A stretch of DNA of 44,062 nucleotides, from assembly GCA_000467715.1 (NCBI GenBank), contig AJFK01000100.1:1-44062 (forward strand). The letters are read 5' to 3'. Each line of letters begins with the position of its first letter. Position 1 is the first letter of the stretch. The notes beneath the pieces were generated by a model. It saw nothing but the letters and a program-made list of their open reading frames with translations, was not told the origin of the DNA and ran no database searches. Made by a program: the position numbers and the translations under genes. Shown piece after piece: positions 18,262-28,822 of the stretch. The DNA comes from Hysterium pulicare CBS 123377 (Eukaryota; Ascomycota; Dothideomycetes; Hysteriales; Hysteriaceae).

Positions 18262-19890
18262 TAACTCCGGCAGAGGCCGCCAGTCATTCCATTTGCCCTT
18301 GAGCTCATCCACTGTCTGCTTGCCCTTCTTCGACCGCGTGTGAAGTCCCGGATCTACTCGAAGTACCGTTTCCAGGTTGTCGTTGGTCAAAGTGTAGGCA
18401 CGAGAAGCGTTATCCTCCAGGGTCTTCATCGTTTCCTGCTGCTCTGTTTCCAATGTCTGAAGTCCCTGTATCTGCTGCTGCAACCTTCTCTTCCTTGAGG
18501 TATTGACTCGAGTAGCCTCAACCGCCATGTTTTTCTTCCAGGGAGTCTCCTCCATAATCCATTTCTGCCAGTCATTCCATTTAGTTTTCTTCTCCTTGTC
18601 CGTTTTCTTGTTCATATAGATACTTGTTGTATGAACTCCAGCTTTGGCAAGCGCAAAGCCACCTCCAGTTTCCGGGAATGCGTTAGCAAGCCTCGTAAGA
18701 AGTATTTCTGCGTACGCTGCATGTGTTTCGTCACCGAGCATGCATATAATGAAGGTCATCATACTGTAGTTGTCAAACAGATATTGACACGTTGATGCCA
18801 TCAATGCCATGAGATAGTTAGTTAGTCCCTTACCAGCATCATGCTGTTCCTGCCTTGACTCAGCGTCGAACGCATAACCGACATATTGCAAAGGTGGATG
18901 AAGTGGGCTGGATTTATCCACCTTCAAATTTTCAATCCGATTCTCCAGCGCGGTACAAAAGGCCTTGATGTTCCTCTCAGACTTATCCGTCCGCATGTAT
19001 CGTCGGTGGCCGTTCTCTGAATCCTCCTTCGTCCATTCTCTATCATAAACTCGATCGATTTGATAGGCAACCGTATCATGGAAGCCAGTTGTGTCGACAT
19101 AATATCGCATAAATTTGCAAGCCTGAAGCAGCTCCAAAGCTGTAGGTCCATTTCCGTCAGCTCCCGATAATATTCGGGTATATATTGAAGGCTGGAGTTT
19201 TGAACGAGCTTCAAACTTTTCCAGTGACTGTACCAATTCATCCGATCCTCCAGAAAGATATGCAAACACTAAATTTCCACTGACAATCTCCCGGACGACA
19301 TCTTCATTCATGCTACAGAGAATAGCACCACAAGCATGACGCCAGGTCGACAACGGTCGATCCCGCAGTATAGAATGATTAGCAGCTTGCTCATCATAAT
19401 AAGCGGTATCAATCAGAGGAAGATAACCATGCTCCGGTATCCCTAAGGCCAGTGTAGTATAATCCGATTGCTGGAACGGTTTAGAAAGAGATAATCCTCC
19501 ACCCCCACCATCCTCATCTGAATTCGCTTCAGTACTTGAGCCTTCACTCCGCAAAGCAGCTTTTCCTCGTCTGCGCTGTTCCATATCTTCCGGGCTATCA
19601 TCCAAATCCGTCTCTTGTGAATCCGGTAATACGCGATTTGAACTTGACCTTCTCAAGGGTATTTGGACGCTCACCAAAGGCCTCCGAGTCAAAGTTGGTC
19701 CAGTATCCAGTATGTTTTCCGCGGCGCGAAGGAGTTGCTGTGTTCCTGTTTGCGTGTCTCCAACGCTCTCTTCGCTGCCAGTGCTAGTATCCTCATCGTC
19801 CTCTTTATGCCGTGTAGCCGTTTGTGTTCTATCATCCGTCCAGTCTAGATCGGACGAATGATCATCCGTCGCTCTTCTCAGGCGGGGCAT
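18256..19890 (-). CDS. Unknown protein (544 aa)
   Basis: A single uninterrupted ORF. It can be extended upstream to 20103, but ATG 19890 (MPRLRRATDD) follows a leader-like stretch and is the likelier start. Residues 1-140 are disordered, Asp/Glu/Arg/Ser-rich. From about 150 to 420 lies a folded, mostly helical globular domain with many aromatic residues (STWRHACGAILCSMNEDVV, YVDTTGFHDTVAYQID) and a hydrophobic helix pair near 375-415, too mixed with polar residues to be clear membrane segments. A coiled coil lies near 470-505. The C-terminus contains KWNDW twice, near 450 and 533. I recognise no family or catalytic motif. Its stop codon lies inside the first hairpin of array D. Confidence 0.72.
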   Translation of the reverse strand: MPRLRRATDDHSSDLDWTDDRTQTATRHKEDDEDTSTGSEESVGDTQTGTQQLLRAAENILDTGPTLTRRPLVSVQIPLRRSSSNRVLPDSQETDLDDSPEDMEQRRRGKAALRSEGSSTEANSDEDGGGGGLSLSKPFQQSDYTTLALGIPEHGYLPLIDTAYYDEQAANHSILRDRPLSTWRHACGAILCSMNEDVVREIVSGNLVFAYLSGGSDELVQSLEKFEARSKLQPSIYTRILSGADGNGPTALELLQACKFMRYYVDTTGFHDTVAYQIDRVYDREWTKEDSENGHRRYMRTDKSERNIKAFCTALENRIENLKVDKSSPLHPPLQYVGYAFDAESRQEQHDAGKGLTNYLMALMASTCQYLFDNYSMMTFIICMLGDETHAAYAEILLTRLANAFPETGGGFALAKAGVHTTSIYMNKKTDKEKKTKWNDWQKWIMEETPWKKNMAVEATRVNTSRKRRLQQQIQGLQTLETEQQETMKTLEDNASRAYTLTNDNLETVLRVDPGLHTRSKKGKQTVDELKGKWNDWRPLPELP

Positions 19891-21514
19891 TCTGCTTGTA
19901 GTGAATACCTTCCGGGGTGTGGTGGTTGAGGTGAAGATTGAAACGATCGTTATTGGTGGCCGGTATTGAGTATGCTTAGCGACAACGCTAAAAAAGAGCC
20001 TAACACCATTTAGTGCAAACCTGGAAAATGGTCCAGTTTCGCTACCTAAGTATTGGTACGCGCTCACGTATAATGGAGAGTCTCTGGTTAACTCAGTAGG
20101 CATGGTCTAGATGATAATGGGGCTAAAAAAGTCAAGGAACGAATCATTACCAGTGTTTCAGGCTATCGATTTGGCACCTATCATTCCGGGACTGCTAAAG
20201 GGGTCTGGTGAGAACTTTTCCGACGCTGTGCACTCTTGAATAGGACGTTATCCGAAGCCCAGCAAGATAGGAACATATTGAAAAGTGAGTACACCGGCAC
20301 TGAAATAGTTGCATTCCTCTACTCGCAGCGGTAGCTGACGACTTTGAACTAGGTTCTTAGGATGTATTTGATACAGGCGGTTGGACATCAGGACTCAGAC
20401 CCACAACCTCTCTCCATACGCGCGATTATGACCTCGTACTCGAATGCCATAAAGGTTTGTCTCTGTCGATGAAGGTTGGTCGCTATCGAATGCCCGAATC
20501 CATATCTTCGTTACATGAGTCTTGACTGTTAACTCTGACCCGACCGCGCAATATCTTAACGATCCATCAAACCCCTAGCCCTAAGAATGTTTAAGCCTTC
20601 TGACTCGGTCCAAAGTTTGTCTCGTACGCTGATGCGATCGCACGATAGTGTTGCCGACAAGGGTGCAAGTCTCAGGTGCAAGTCCCAGGCGCAAGGTTCC
20701 GGCGCATGTTCCATAGGAGTTTGTCCAAGGCGCAACACCAAATCCGGTGTCGCATTAAGGTTGGCCACTCAATCTCATTTCGGGAAAGGTATAAGAGGAA
20801 GCGCGGCGGTTTAGTCGTGGCAGATAGCTTATGAAGGAGTGGTCGCGTGAGTCGGGACAACGCAAAGGATGATCTTGATCTAGAATATGGCTCCTGAAGA
20901 TCAGCAACAACTCTTCTAAATCTCATGGCGAGCGTATGGTCGTTGCTGCTTGCTGCTCCACTGTGGATGCTGCGATGGGTGGTATTGACCTAGTAACTGA
21001 GGGTGACTTTCCGTCACGACATCAGCCGCAGGGTAACAAGAAAAGAGTCCGGCGCATGCGGGGAAGAAAAGGGAGATTCTGATTATCCTGGTCAATTCCT
21101 CCTCGTCTGCGGGGGATCGATGTGGTGGACTGCGTGGTGGTGGTTGTAATGTGTTCACCAAAAGGCTCGTGCGACTCCAAGACTTCCACGCAAGCGAAAT
21201 GCGGAGGCTTCCCCACAACGCCAAGTGGAAACCTCCAACCTCATGTCTTGGTATCCTGTTTCCAACAACCTTGGAACATCACCTCCTCCAGCACTTTGTA
21301 CCTTTCCCGAACTCGACCGCCCACACAGCATAAACCGACGACGCGGCTCCAGATTAACGTTGGGAGATATGTTACTGTCGCTGGAAGATGCTAGCATCCG
21401 AAGAGGATTATGGACTCGTTTCTGGAACGCTCATCGATGGATCTGAGTGAGGAGGGGAAATGATGGCAAAGGGATAGTAGCACTATTCCACAACACTTGT
21501 CAGGCTCATGTTTG

Positions 21515-22015
21515 TCAGATATGAGTGTCGAGGCACTTACAGTCTGATCTCATGTCCCCAGCCGCGAAATGCCTTTCTCTCCTTGATTTGCCAAACCGGA
21601 CAAGAGCATTGTTGCATCCATCGGAGAGTACCACGCGGAGAATATTCCGAGAGTAATCTACCTCCTTTATACACTCCTCGAGGAGAATGAGTGCCTGGTC
21701 TCCTATCCCGCTGGGGTGGGTCCTCTGCGCAGATCCGAGACCTTCCTTCAAGACACAAAGCTGGCACCTCCACTGTATGCCAGTATTATCCGAGAGTTCT
21801 CTCAACCCCTCAATCTCATAAACAAACGAAGGAATATACCCCGGGAGATTGCCATCGTCTCCCAACAACGCTGCCGTTGTAGTTGTTCTCCAGCTAGCTC
21901 GAAACCCGAGTATTTCGCATGCAGAATCCTTCTCGATGACTCTTTTGGGTATTTTCGGGGACATTGGTGTCGGGTATGACTGCGGAGATGTAGTAGCTGC
22001 TAGGTACGGCTGCAT
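21515..22015 (-). CDS. Possible hypothetical protein (166-codon ORF)
   Basis: An ORF of 166 codons with reasonable protein composition (GDDGNLPGYIPSFVYEIEGL, ALILLEECIKEVD). Near its 3' end a GTAAGT with a CTGAC about 30 bases later would allow an intron starting close to 21540 and a short extra exon, so the C-terminus is uncertain. No domain is recognised. Several competing ORFs of 60-87 codons lie on both strands, so coding status is doubtful. Confidence 0.3.
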   Translation of the reverse strand: MQPYLAATTSPQSYPTPMSPKIPKRVIEKDSACEILGFRASWRTTTTAALLGDDGNLPGYIPSFVYEIEGLRELSDNTGIQWRCQLCVLKEGLGSAQRTHPSGIGDQALILLEECIKEVDYSRNILRVVLSDGCNNALVRFGKSRRERHFAAGDMRSDCKCLDTHI

Positions 22016-22443
22016 CGTCGATGTTTGCTGGCATTCACCGGAGGTGTCACAGAAGACTACGAGGCCGAATGGAAACTTGATGGAGGCATTGTAAACTTTG
22101 GGCCGACATTCGAATCAGATTCAAAGTATCTGAGGGTATCTCGAGTGTGGTGGTGTCGAAATCGTCGTGAAAACCTTGGTGGTGCGAGTTGGTTGCGGGA
22201 TGGATGCGGGATGGCTGCGGTCTTGGCGAAATTTGCCGAAGTCACCACCACGGGCTTGAAGCATCCGCGACAGCAAAATGACTACGGAGTAGTCATACTG
22301 CTGAGGTAGAATACCGGTGCATGCGGGATGGTTTGATCCTGGCGAGAAAAGTCAGATCTCATAACAGGCACTATGACCCTAGAGTTCCGTTGAAGTCTGC
22401 AGCCTCCGAGGTCAATTTCCCCATCTATCTACGAACGGTAGCA

Positions 22444-22545
22444 CTCCACCATTGACGGACCGCCATCCACAGAGTTGTGTAATGGTGTTCTCATTCGGTC
22501 AAATTCGTTAGACTTGAACGAATTATTTGCATCCATCAATGACAG
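22444..22545 (+). repeat. Duplicated coding-like segment, copy 1
   Basis: About 100 bp alignable with 22982-23080. Both share ACTCCA at the left, an ATTCGTTAGA block, and a CATCAATGA end. Translated in the matching frame, copy 1 reads ...NSLDLNELFASIND and copy 2 reads ...DSLDLHDSFSSMS. The similarity at protein level suggests two relics of one gene family. Confidence 0.55.
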
Positions 22546-22981
22546 ATACCTAGCCATATGTGGACATACGTCAACTCCATATACGTGAGCTATGCGGTAT
22601 TCACGATATTCTGTACAGGCAGACCTCTGAACGACAACGGAATAACAACCATGGAGTTTCCCAGAACGATCGATGAAGATTTGGGTTTGTCGGATTGATG
22701 CGACCCTCGTATACTGTGCTGAATACGATCTCTTAGCACGTCTTCCGATACGTGTGCCCAGATACCCACCTCATACTAATCTCGCTGTGGTCTCTACATA
22801 TGCAGCTTGAGGACCTACGAGACAACGCCCACTGCGGTTTGCGGCCAGATCAAGGATACCCCTAGTCCGTCAAACTTACGCGATTCAAATGGACCTGTAG
22901 ACGACGGAAACAGCGGCTTCTCTACATTTCCGTAATCCCAGGTGTCTTTAACGTCCAGACTGCATGACAAGGTCTTACCAT

Positions 22982-23080
22982 GGACTCCAGCTTTCACGGG
23001 TCAACGAGCACGGAGTTTCTAGACGATATTCTTGCATGCCTGGATTCGTTAGATCTCCACGATTCATTTTCATCAATGAG
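22982..23080 (+). repeat. Duplicated coding-like segment, copy 2
   Basis: Partner of 22444-22545 at an offset of about 538 bp. The frame starting at ATG 22980 is open to about 23126 and reads acidic and non-random (STEFLDDILACLDSLDLHD). It is probably a pseudogene fragment. Confidence 0.55.
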
Positions 23081-24728
23081 TATTGGTCTTGTCATAGTGA
23101 ACTGGGGTACGTTTCGAAAGCTGTGATGCATGCTAGCCTCAGCGCTTGCTCCCATGCATCGATGGGTCTACAATCACGATCTTCTACAATGCAGCCCCTT
23201 AAAGACTTGAAGTCCGATGCTCACACAGTTCCTTTAATATTAGTTTCAAGACCTCGTGAATTCTACGTCGTTGATGCAGGCGACAAGAGGGGGTTACAAC
23301 ACAGCCGCTTGCGAGGACCGCGGATCAACCATATTACCGTCGCTTCCTTGGCATCTCACGAAATGTGTGCCGGATGCAGGAACCGACTCCCGCATGATTT
23401 GCTTCTACTCCGTGATCATTGCCCTTTACGAACATTACTGCTCTACGCCCGTTACACCTGCGTACAACCGTCTTTCAGGGATTCAAATCCTTCATTCACT
23501 ACCCACCGATCTTCTTCCAGCAACCTAATATTCACGGTCTCCCCTTCTGGCGAACACATTGACATTCGCATGCACCCTAGTCAAGCGAATTTGCGATTCT
23601 CCGATCCGATGAACGTATCAGCCCGCAACATCGCCATCGCCATTGCTAGTTCGAGGACCATAAGAGACGGAAATTCTATTACGTCCCTTACATCTTTCGT
23701 GCCCTCCGATTCGACCTTATGTTATTGGACCCAAGCTACTGGGATATCTCTCCGGCGAACATGACCGGGGAACTTGCTATCCCACTGACTTTCGTCAATA
23801 TCAAAACCTTCTACACCTTATCTTGCTATCCTTACATCAATACACTTAGTGGGTTGCGTTCATATCACTCTTCTTAGTGCGGCCCGCTTCCATCAGCCAC
23901 ATTAGCCCCGTCCGAATTACTGTAATCCCTCCGGATGTCTGCAGATGTCTTTGGGGATCAGCTATAGACTCGGCAGTCAAAGAGGCGCGGATCAGCTTTC
24001 ATACCGCCGGGAAGCGGCAATATAGGGTCTCATCCTTCCAGTGGATGGTCCAAACATGGATTATTGACAATAATACTAGCTATTTCCGCCAGTTTTTGCC
24101 TCCAACTTCGCTTCTGAACGTCATGAACCCCACAACCTCATATCAACCCCGCCGAGGCCACACTCCGGCCATCTAACTACATCGTTGGAATGGAAGATTG
24201 GCCAAAACCGTTGCTATCGCATCAGCCTCAATTGTTACACCCTATAACAAACTTCCAAAGCAATTGGAATTCGGGGTTGCTTCCGAAAGTTGCTGTTCAA
24301 GTTTTCTTTCACAGAAACCAGGCTTTCCCTCTCAGGACTTCCCTCCAAGATTATCGTATCATCATCCCCCCAACCAATCGAGTACCACAACCTACACTAA
24401 ATCCAACATAATCACTACTTCCACGGTGTCACAATTCACTTGGGCCCTCTACCCCAACTCAACTGTCTTAATCCGGCAGGCTAGAGGACCAATGCGACTA
24501 AAGATCAAATAACATCACCAGGATCTCTGGAAGCATCAGGATCGGCATTGCGATGCTCTCAGCTATCGATAATGCCACTTCTTCTAATCTACCCTTCGAG
24601 AACTGTACATTTATTAGAGTCGAATTCATTCTCATCCTTCCATGAGCTGTCACAAACAGAGAGCATCTCCACTGGCGGGTGATTTCGTGAGGTTCGGCTC
24701 TTTGAAAGTCACCTCCGAGGGTTTTCCC

Positions 24729-24769
24729 AGCAACAAAACCGGTTCTCCCAGCAACAAAACCGGTTCTCG
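24729..24769. repeat. Two-copy tandem repeat, about 20 bp
   Basis: CAGCAACAAAACCGGTTCTC occurs twice in direct succession. It is a small local duplication with no sign of function. Confidence 0.8.
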
Positions 24770-26670
24770 TACGCTTTCCGGCGATATTACCATACCTCGG
24801 CCAAGAGATTTCCATCCTTATCCGTAAGGCCAAACTCGATCGAGGTTCACCCCCTTTGTAAAGCCTATCGAGGTCTCGCGCCAACACCAGAACTGAACTC
24901 CCTACCTCTATCCCTACCTCTTATCATGTGTCAGAGGCGGTGCTATGATTCCAAGTCCTCCCAGCATTCCGATCTTATTAAGTACGTTAATCTAATGAAG
25001 CGTCCGAATTCCATCATTCCCACCAAACCCATCTGCAAAACGAAATCGGCTCCCCTCGGGTTTGGATGCGGTTCACATCGTATATAACCCCCAACTCTCC
25101 GCAAAGAAGCAGATCTACTACATCAGCAGAACCCTTGTTCTCTGTGTCTGAACTTCCAAGTAATAGACTCTGCACCCAGTTCTCAAACTTAGCCACGCCG
25201 ACCACAGTGGTCACCAAGCTTTACCGACGAAGTTGCACGGCTTACCGTACATTAACGGTCTCGCGCTGCATCCCCACACCTGTCATCAGCCTCCATACAA
25301 GCTTCTCTCCGTCTTCCATTCCATGGTGCTTCCACATGCTTCTCTGCTTCAGTTTGGGCATGCTCATAGAATATCTTAATGACTTTCCTCTAAAACATCA
25401 TTCTTTCGCGGCTGATACTCTAGCACATAATGCAACCTTGAACTTCTCATTCCTATTAGTTAAGCACTTGCAAGACCATGCTTCAGCTATCTTTCCATGG
25501 TTACATAGTATGCTATCTTCCTCGACCAATACTTCACACGACTAGTGTTCATCTCCACCCCTATAAGAACCGCCCCAGGCCCCTCGGTTCTTTATTCTTA
25601 TAGTCGAATCCAACTTACAGCGCCGCCGTGTCTTATTTCCAGGTCTCGGCAGCCCCCAGCGAGTCTTTAACGACGCTGTTTATACCCTTTCCTACGTCTT
25701 AGCTCAGGACGCTTTGAACAAACTACGAGCTTTGTCCTCGATTCTTTCCGGCTACTGTCGGATGATCTAAGCCTTTAGCTACTCCCAAGTAATTCTACAT
25801 TCGTCCATAGTAAGAAGGGGTAGACATTAATTTCCTTGCCAACCCAACATTCTTTCTGCCCCACCTCAACTTATCAAGCTCGACTTCGGGGCATGCTGAC
25901 CCAGTGTAAGAGGTGCGATAATCCAAAGCACGAGAGATTTCGCGAACATAGGCCTTCCGGATATTTTGTGCAACAACCTAGTGCGTCCCAAAATTAAGTT
26001 CTAAAACTGATCCGTTCCAACAATGCAGGAATCGCAAAGAAAGCTTGAACTTGGAGGAGAAGTTGACATCTAGCCCAAACTCTACCAAGAATCCATCGCC
26101 CAGAGACTGTCCCTTGCTGTTGATGGTTTGTACAGAGCAATTAACTCTCAAGGCTGAAGCACAACGTAATAGCAATCCGACTCTTCGACGATTCTGCACT
26201 CCCTCTGCGACGATGATCGGCTACATCTTGAGTCCGAGAGCGCTAACTTTTGCATTGATTCCATCAGTTCACGCGGAAGGGAAAATTTCTGGGCTAATAA
26301 AGCTTCTAAGCTAGAGTCTCAAGTTGCTCAATAGTTAACCGAAAAGAAGGCGAGAGTTGCAATGTAGATCGGGGGGCTAAGAAGTTTCACACTGGATTCA
26401 CGTTGCCACCGTACGATGAATCTAGGAACGTCTGATGTACGATGGTTATATAGAACGATTGGACCATACCTAGCTGTGATGATATGTCGTCGGCGAAGGG
26501 TGGACTGAGATGCAACACAGGTATCAGACGTAGCGAGTGGAAGGCTTTTAGGTTACACTTGAACGGCCGAAAGAGTTGATTTCGATTCTGGAAGGGTTGG
26601 AGTGCGTGTATTCAATTTAATCCCTACGAAGAAGCTGTTCTAAAGCTTCTTTCCACCTAGCAACAAGATA

Positions 26671-26755
26671 AGTTACCTAAAAGAGGGTAGATTTCAATTA
26701 CTTACCAGGTATAACAGACACTTAAAGTCGTTGTATAAAGGCACATCATGCTATA
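26671..26755. repeat. Diverged direct repeat, copy 1
   Basis: Begins GTTACCTAAAAGAGGGTA and ends near GTATAAAGGCACATCATGC. It is matched by 27088-27170 (GTTACCTAGAAGAGAGTA ... GTACGAAGGCGCATGGTGC). About 417 bp separate the copies, and most differences at the ends are transitions. Confidence 0.5.
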
Positions 26756-27087
26756 GACAATTCAAAGCTTCTTAAAGGCTTTGTCTCTTCCTTCTCCCTT
26801 TCTACCAAGACCTTTAGAGTTGGTAGAAAGTACAGTGTATCAGGAATATCCAGCAAAGGGTGCCTAAACGCATAATCTTGGTTGCGCCATTCTCGCCCTT
26901 GTTTATAGCGGTCCACTGTATAAGGCTAGCGATAGCAGCTTTGGAAGGTGCTGGAGGATGTCACTTGAGATTGAGAAAGATGCCCACCGGCCCATCTACC
27001 ACCAGCAAGAGTAGCGGGCAGGTCGTCTTCCACGCGCCTGGTTTGTGATAGCTGCGCAAGAGTCCATTTCCGCCCAATAGTAAAGCA

Positions 27088-27170
27088 GGTTACCTAGAAG
27101 AGAGTAATTTAACATACCCATCGTGTATGTTGAATAGTAGAGGTCACTGTACGAAGGCGCATGGTGCCAT
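27088..27170. repeat. Diverged direct repeat, copy 2
   Basis: Second copy of the repeat at 26671-26755, same orientation. The middle is poorly conserved; the two ends are clear. Confidence 0.5.
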
Positions 27171-27679
27171 CTTCCTCTTGAAAGGCTCTCCCGAACCGTG
27201 ACAGTTCCAACACAAGACGATGCTAAGCCGAGGACCGGGAGGCCCTTGGCAAAACCTCTATACTGAAAGTTACATGAATCGACGACGAAGCTTCAAGACG
27301 CAAAAAACAACCTTCCCTGCCTGTTAACCAGTAGAGAAATTGAACGATGAATAAAGCTGTGTCCTGCTTGCGATTTTATAATGGATGTGTGGGAAGTATA
27401 GATTACTCTTTTACTCAACTCAAGAGATAAAAAATTATGTCCAGGGTCGAATACAACCTACCTCTGAATCTTCCACACTTACCACTTAAGCAATGACCAT
27501 GCGTATCTAACAACAAACATCATTCCCTGCCTCATTGTGACTCGATAGTCGTACATTTGACTCAAAACTCAAGGGCACGGTATATATGCAGCTATTTTCT
27601 GCACTCGGAACTTCAAAAATCTCTCGGTACACTCATCTGAGCCAGTATTGTCATAAGTGCTCTGAAGACTCATTCACTA

Positions 27680-28006
27680 TGCGTCAAATTTAGCTTCTAA
27701 GGCAGTCAATATCTACTCATACCTACATATATCGTCATATAGTAACTTGCAACTCATTCATCTGCGTCATATCAAACATGCACGGCCATAGAACGGCCTT
27801 CCGCTGCTGTGACTGAGTAAAGATGCGTCAATGTCTACTGATACATAAGGCTAGTATTATATTTTACCTAGGAAGTCATTAACTCTGCGTCAGAAGTAAC
27901 ATGCATGGCCATAATGCGAAATTCCTGCTCTCCTAACTGACCAAAAAAGCGGCTAGATACCGCAAAAAGATCAATGCTTATAGTGAGACTCACCGGGTAT
28001 GCGTCA
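27680..28006 (+). promoter_or_regulatory. Cluster of five TGCGTCA motifs upstream of the 157-aa gene
   Basis: TGCGTCA occurs in the same orientation at 27680, 27763, 27834, 27896 and 28000. Its complement TGACGCA is one base from the ATF/CREB site TGACGTCA. The motifs sit in a larger imperfect repeat: CATGCACGGCCATA near 27777 recurs as CATGCATGGCCATA near 27901. They could be bZIP sites for the gene at 28296 or a by-product of the repeat. Confidence 0.45.
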
Positions 28007-28086
28007 ATACGACTCATAGAGGCTCGATGAGCCATCTTCCATCCTCGAATGTGCCTTTAGATGAGTGAGCATGGAGCCATTCCCTT

Positions 28087-28103
28087 GGAGTATAAAATAC
28101 TCC
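28087..28103 (+). promoter_or_regulatory. TATA box inside a perfect palindrome
   Basis: GGAGTAT-AAA-ATACTCC contains TATAAAA at 28091-28097, about 200 bases before the start codon at 28296. The stretch between is C/T-rich, with CCATACAAACTT twice. It is the best core-promoter candidate in the window. Confidence 0.5.
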
Positions 28104-28295
28104 ATGGAGACCGCACCCCAAAAATCGTCTTCCTCTAAGCTATTCCAACCATACAAACTTCATCGACCATTATTGACCATTCTCTCCTCCATCAATCGTC
28201 CACCCATACAAACTTTCAGCAATCCCAATCTTCATTCATACCCTGTTCTACATAAGAATACACACTCCTTCTTACCTCTACTACCGACGCGAAAG

Positions 28296-28822
28296 ATGTC
28301 TTCTGTACAAGATCAACAAAACGAACCACCCCTGTGGGATATAGAAGAGCACAGGAGAACTTATGCGCAATTCATGCGCGTGCACGAATATGAACCGTTT
28401 CCGGACAGCCAGGAGGCAGAGATTCCGGCAGCTGTACACGGGTGGAAAGAAGAATATGAACAAACTAACGGAAATGGAGATACTCATGGTGTAAAGAGCT
28501 GGTCAGCCCTACTGAAGTTTCACGAATGGCGACGTATTCAAGAAAGGGAACGCATTCGACAATTCGATGCGTGGATAAGGGGGGGCAAACCAACTCCTCC
28601 AAAGACAATCAAGGTTCCTCATCCTGATGACCCACACAATACACCAGACCGTCCGAAGCTGTACCAATGTATCAATCATCGGTTTTCGAGTTGCGGTAAA
28701 ATGTCCATGACTAATGGTGCCAGTTGTCAGGGGTGCATAGTATGTGTCATGATTTTTACTCACTATAGGTATATACTAACCTTATCTTTCAGGCAATGGG
28801 TCTTGTTAGGGGCCGCCAGTAG
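28296..28822 (+). CDS. Small protein with Cys/His motif (157 aa, one intron)
   Basis: Exons are 28296-28739 and 28793-28822, with a 53-bp intron (GTATGT donor, ACTAAC branch site 28775-28780, acceptor TTTCAG). The start was chosen after a long C/T-rich leader; the upstream in-frame ATG at 28065 lies before the TATA box. Residues 10-100 are acidic and aromatic-rich, with a Trp/Glu/Arg helix (HEWRRIQERERIRQFDAWI). The C-terminus carries C125-x2-H128-x4-C133-x10-C144-x2-C147, then AMGLVRGRQ from exon 2. Spacing and the Asn-Gly in the loop resemble part of the Cys/His cluster of the gene at 5579, so the two may share a small metal-binding fold. No signal peptide is visible. Function unknown. Confidence 0.6.

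Larger units (their letters stand above)
19891..28086. other. Long gene-poor region (8 kb)
   Basis: There are scattered short ORFs but no recognisable domain. It contains a weak candidate gene at 21515-22015, a duplicated coding-like segment at 22444 and 22982, a 2x tandem repeat at 24729-24769, a diverged repeat pair at 26671 and 27088, and repeats with TGCGTCA motifs at 27680-28006. Stretches at 22.4-24.5 kb show coding-like frames that switch often, as expected of dead genes. Confidence 0.45.

Noticed and set aside
22964-23764. 266-codon ORF
   Set aside because: Composition is poor (Ser/Arg/His-rich, no domain), a competing frame looks more coding, and the region has other marks of decay.
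25066-25545. 159-codon ORF
   Set aside because: Ser/Thr/Leu/Phe-rich translation typical of C/T-rich DNA; no domain, and no leader or intron signals of note.
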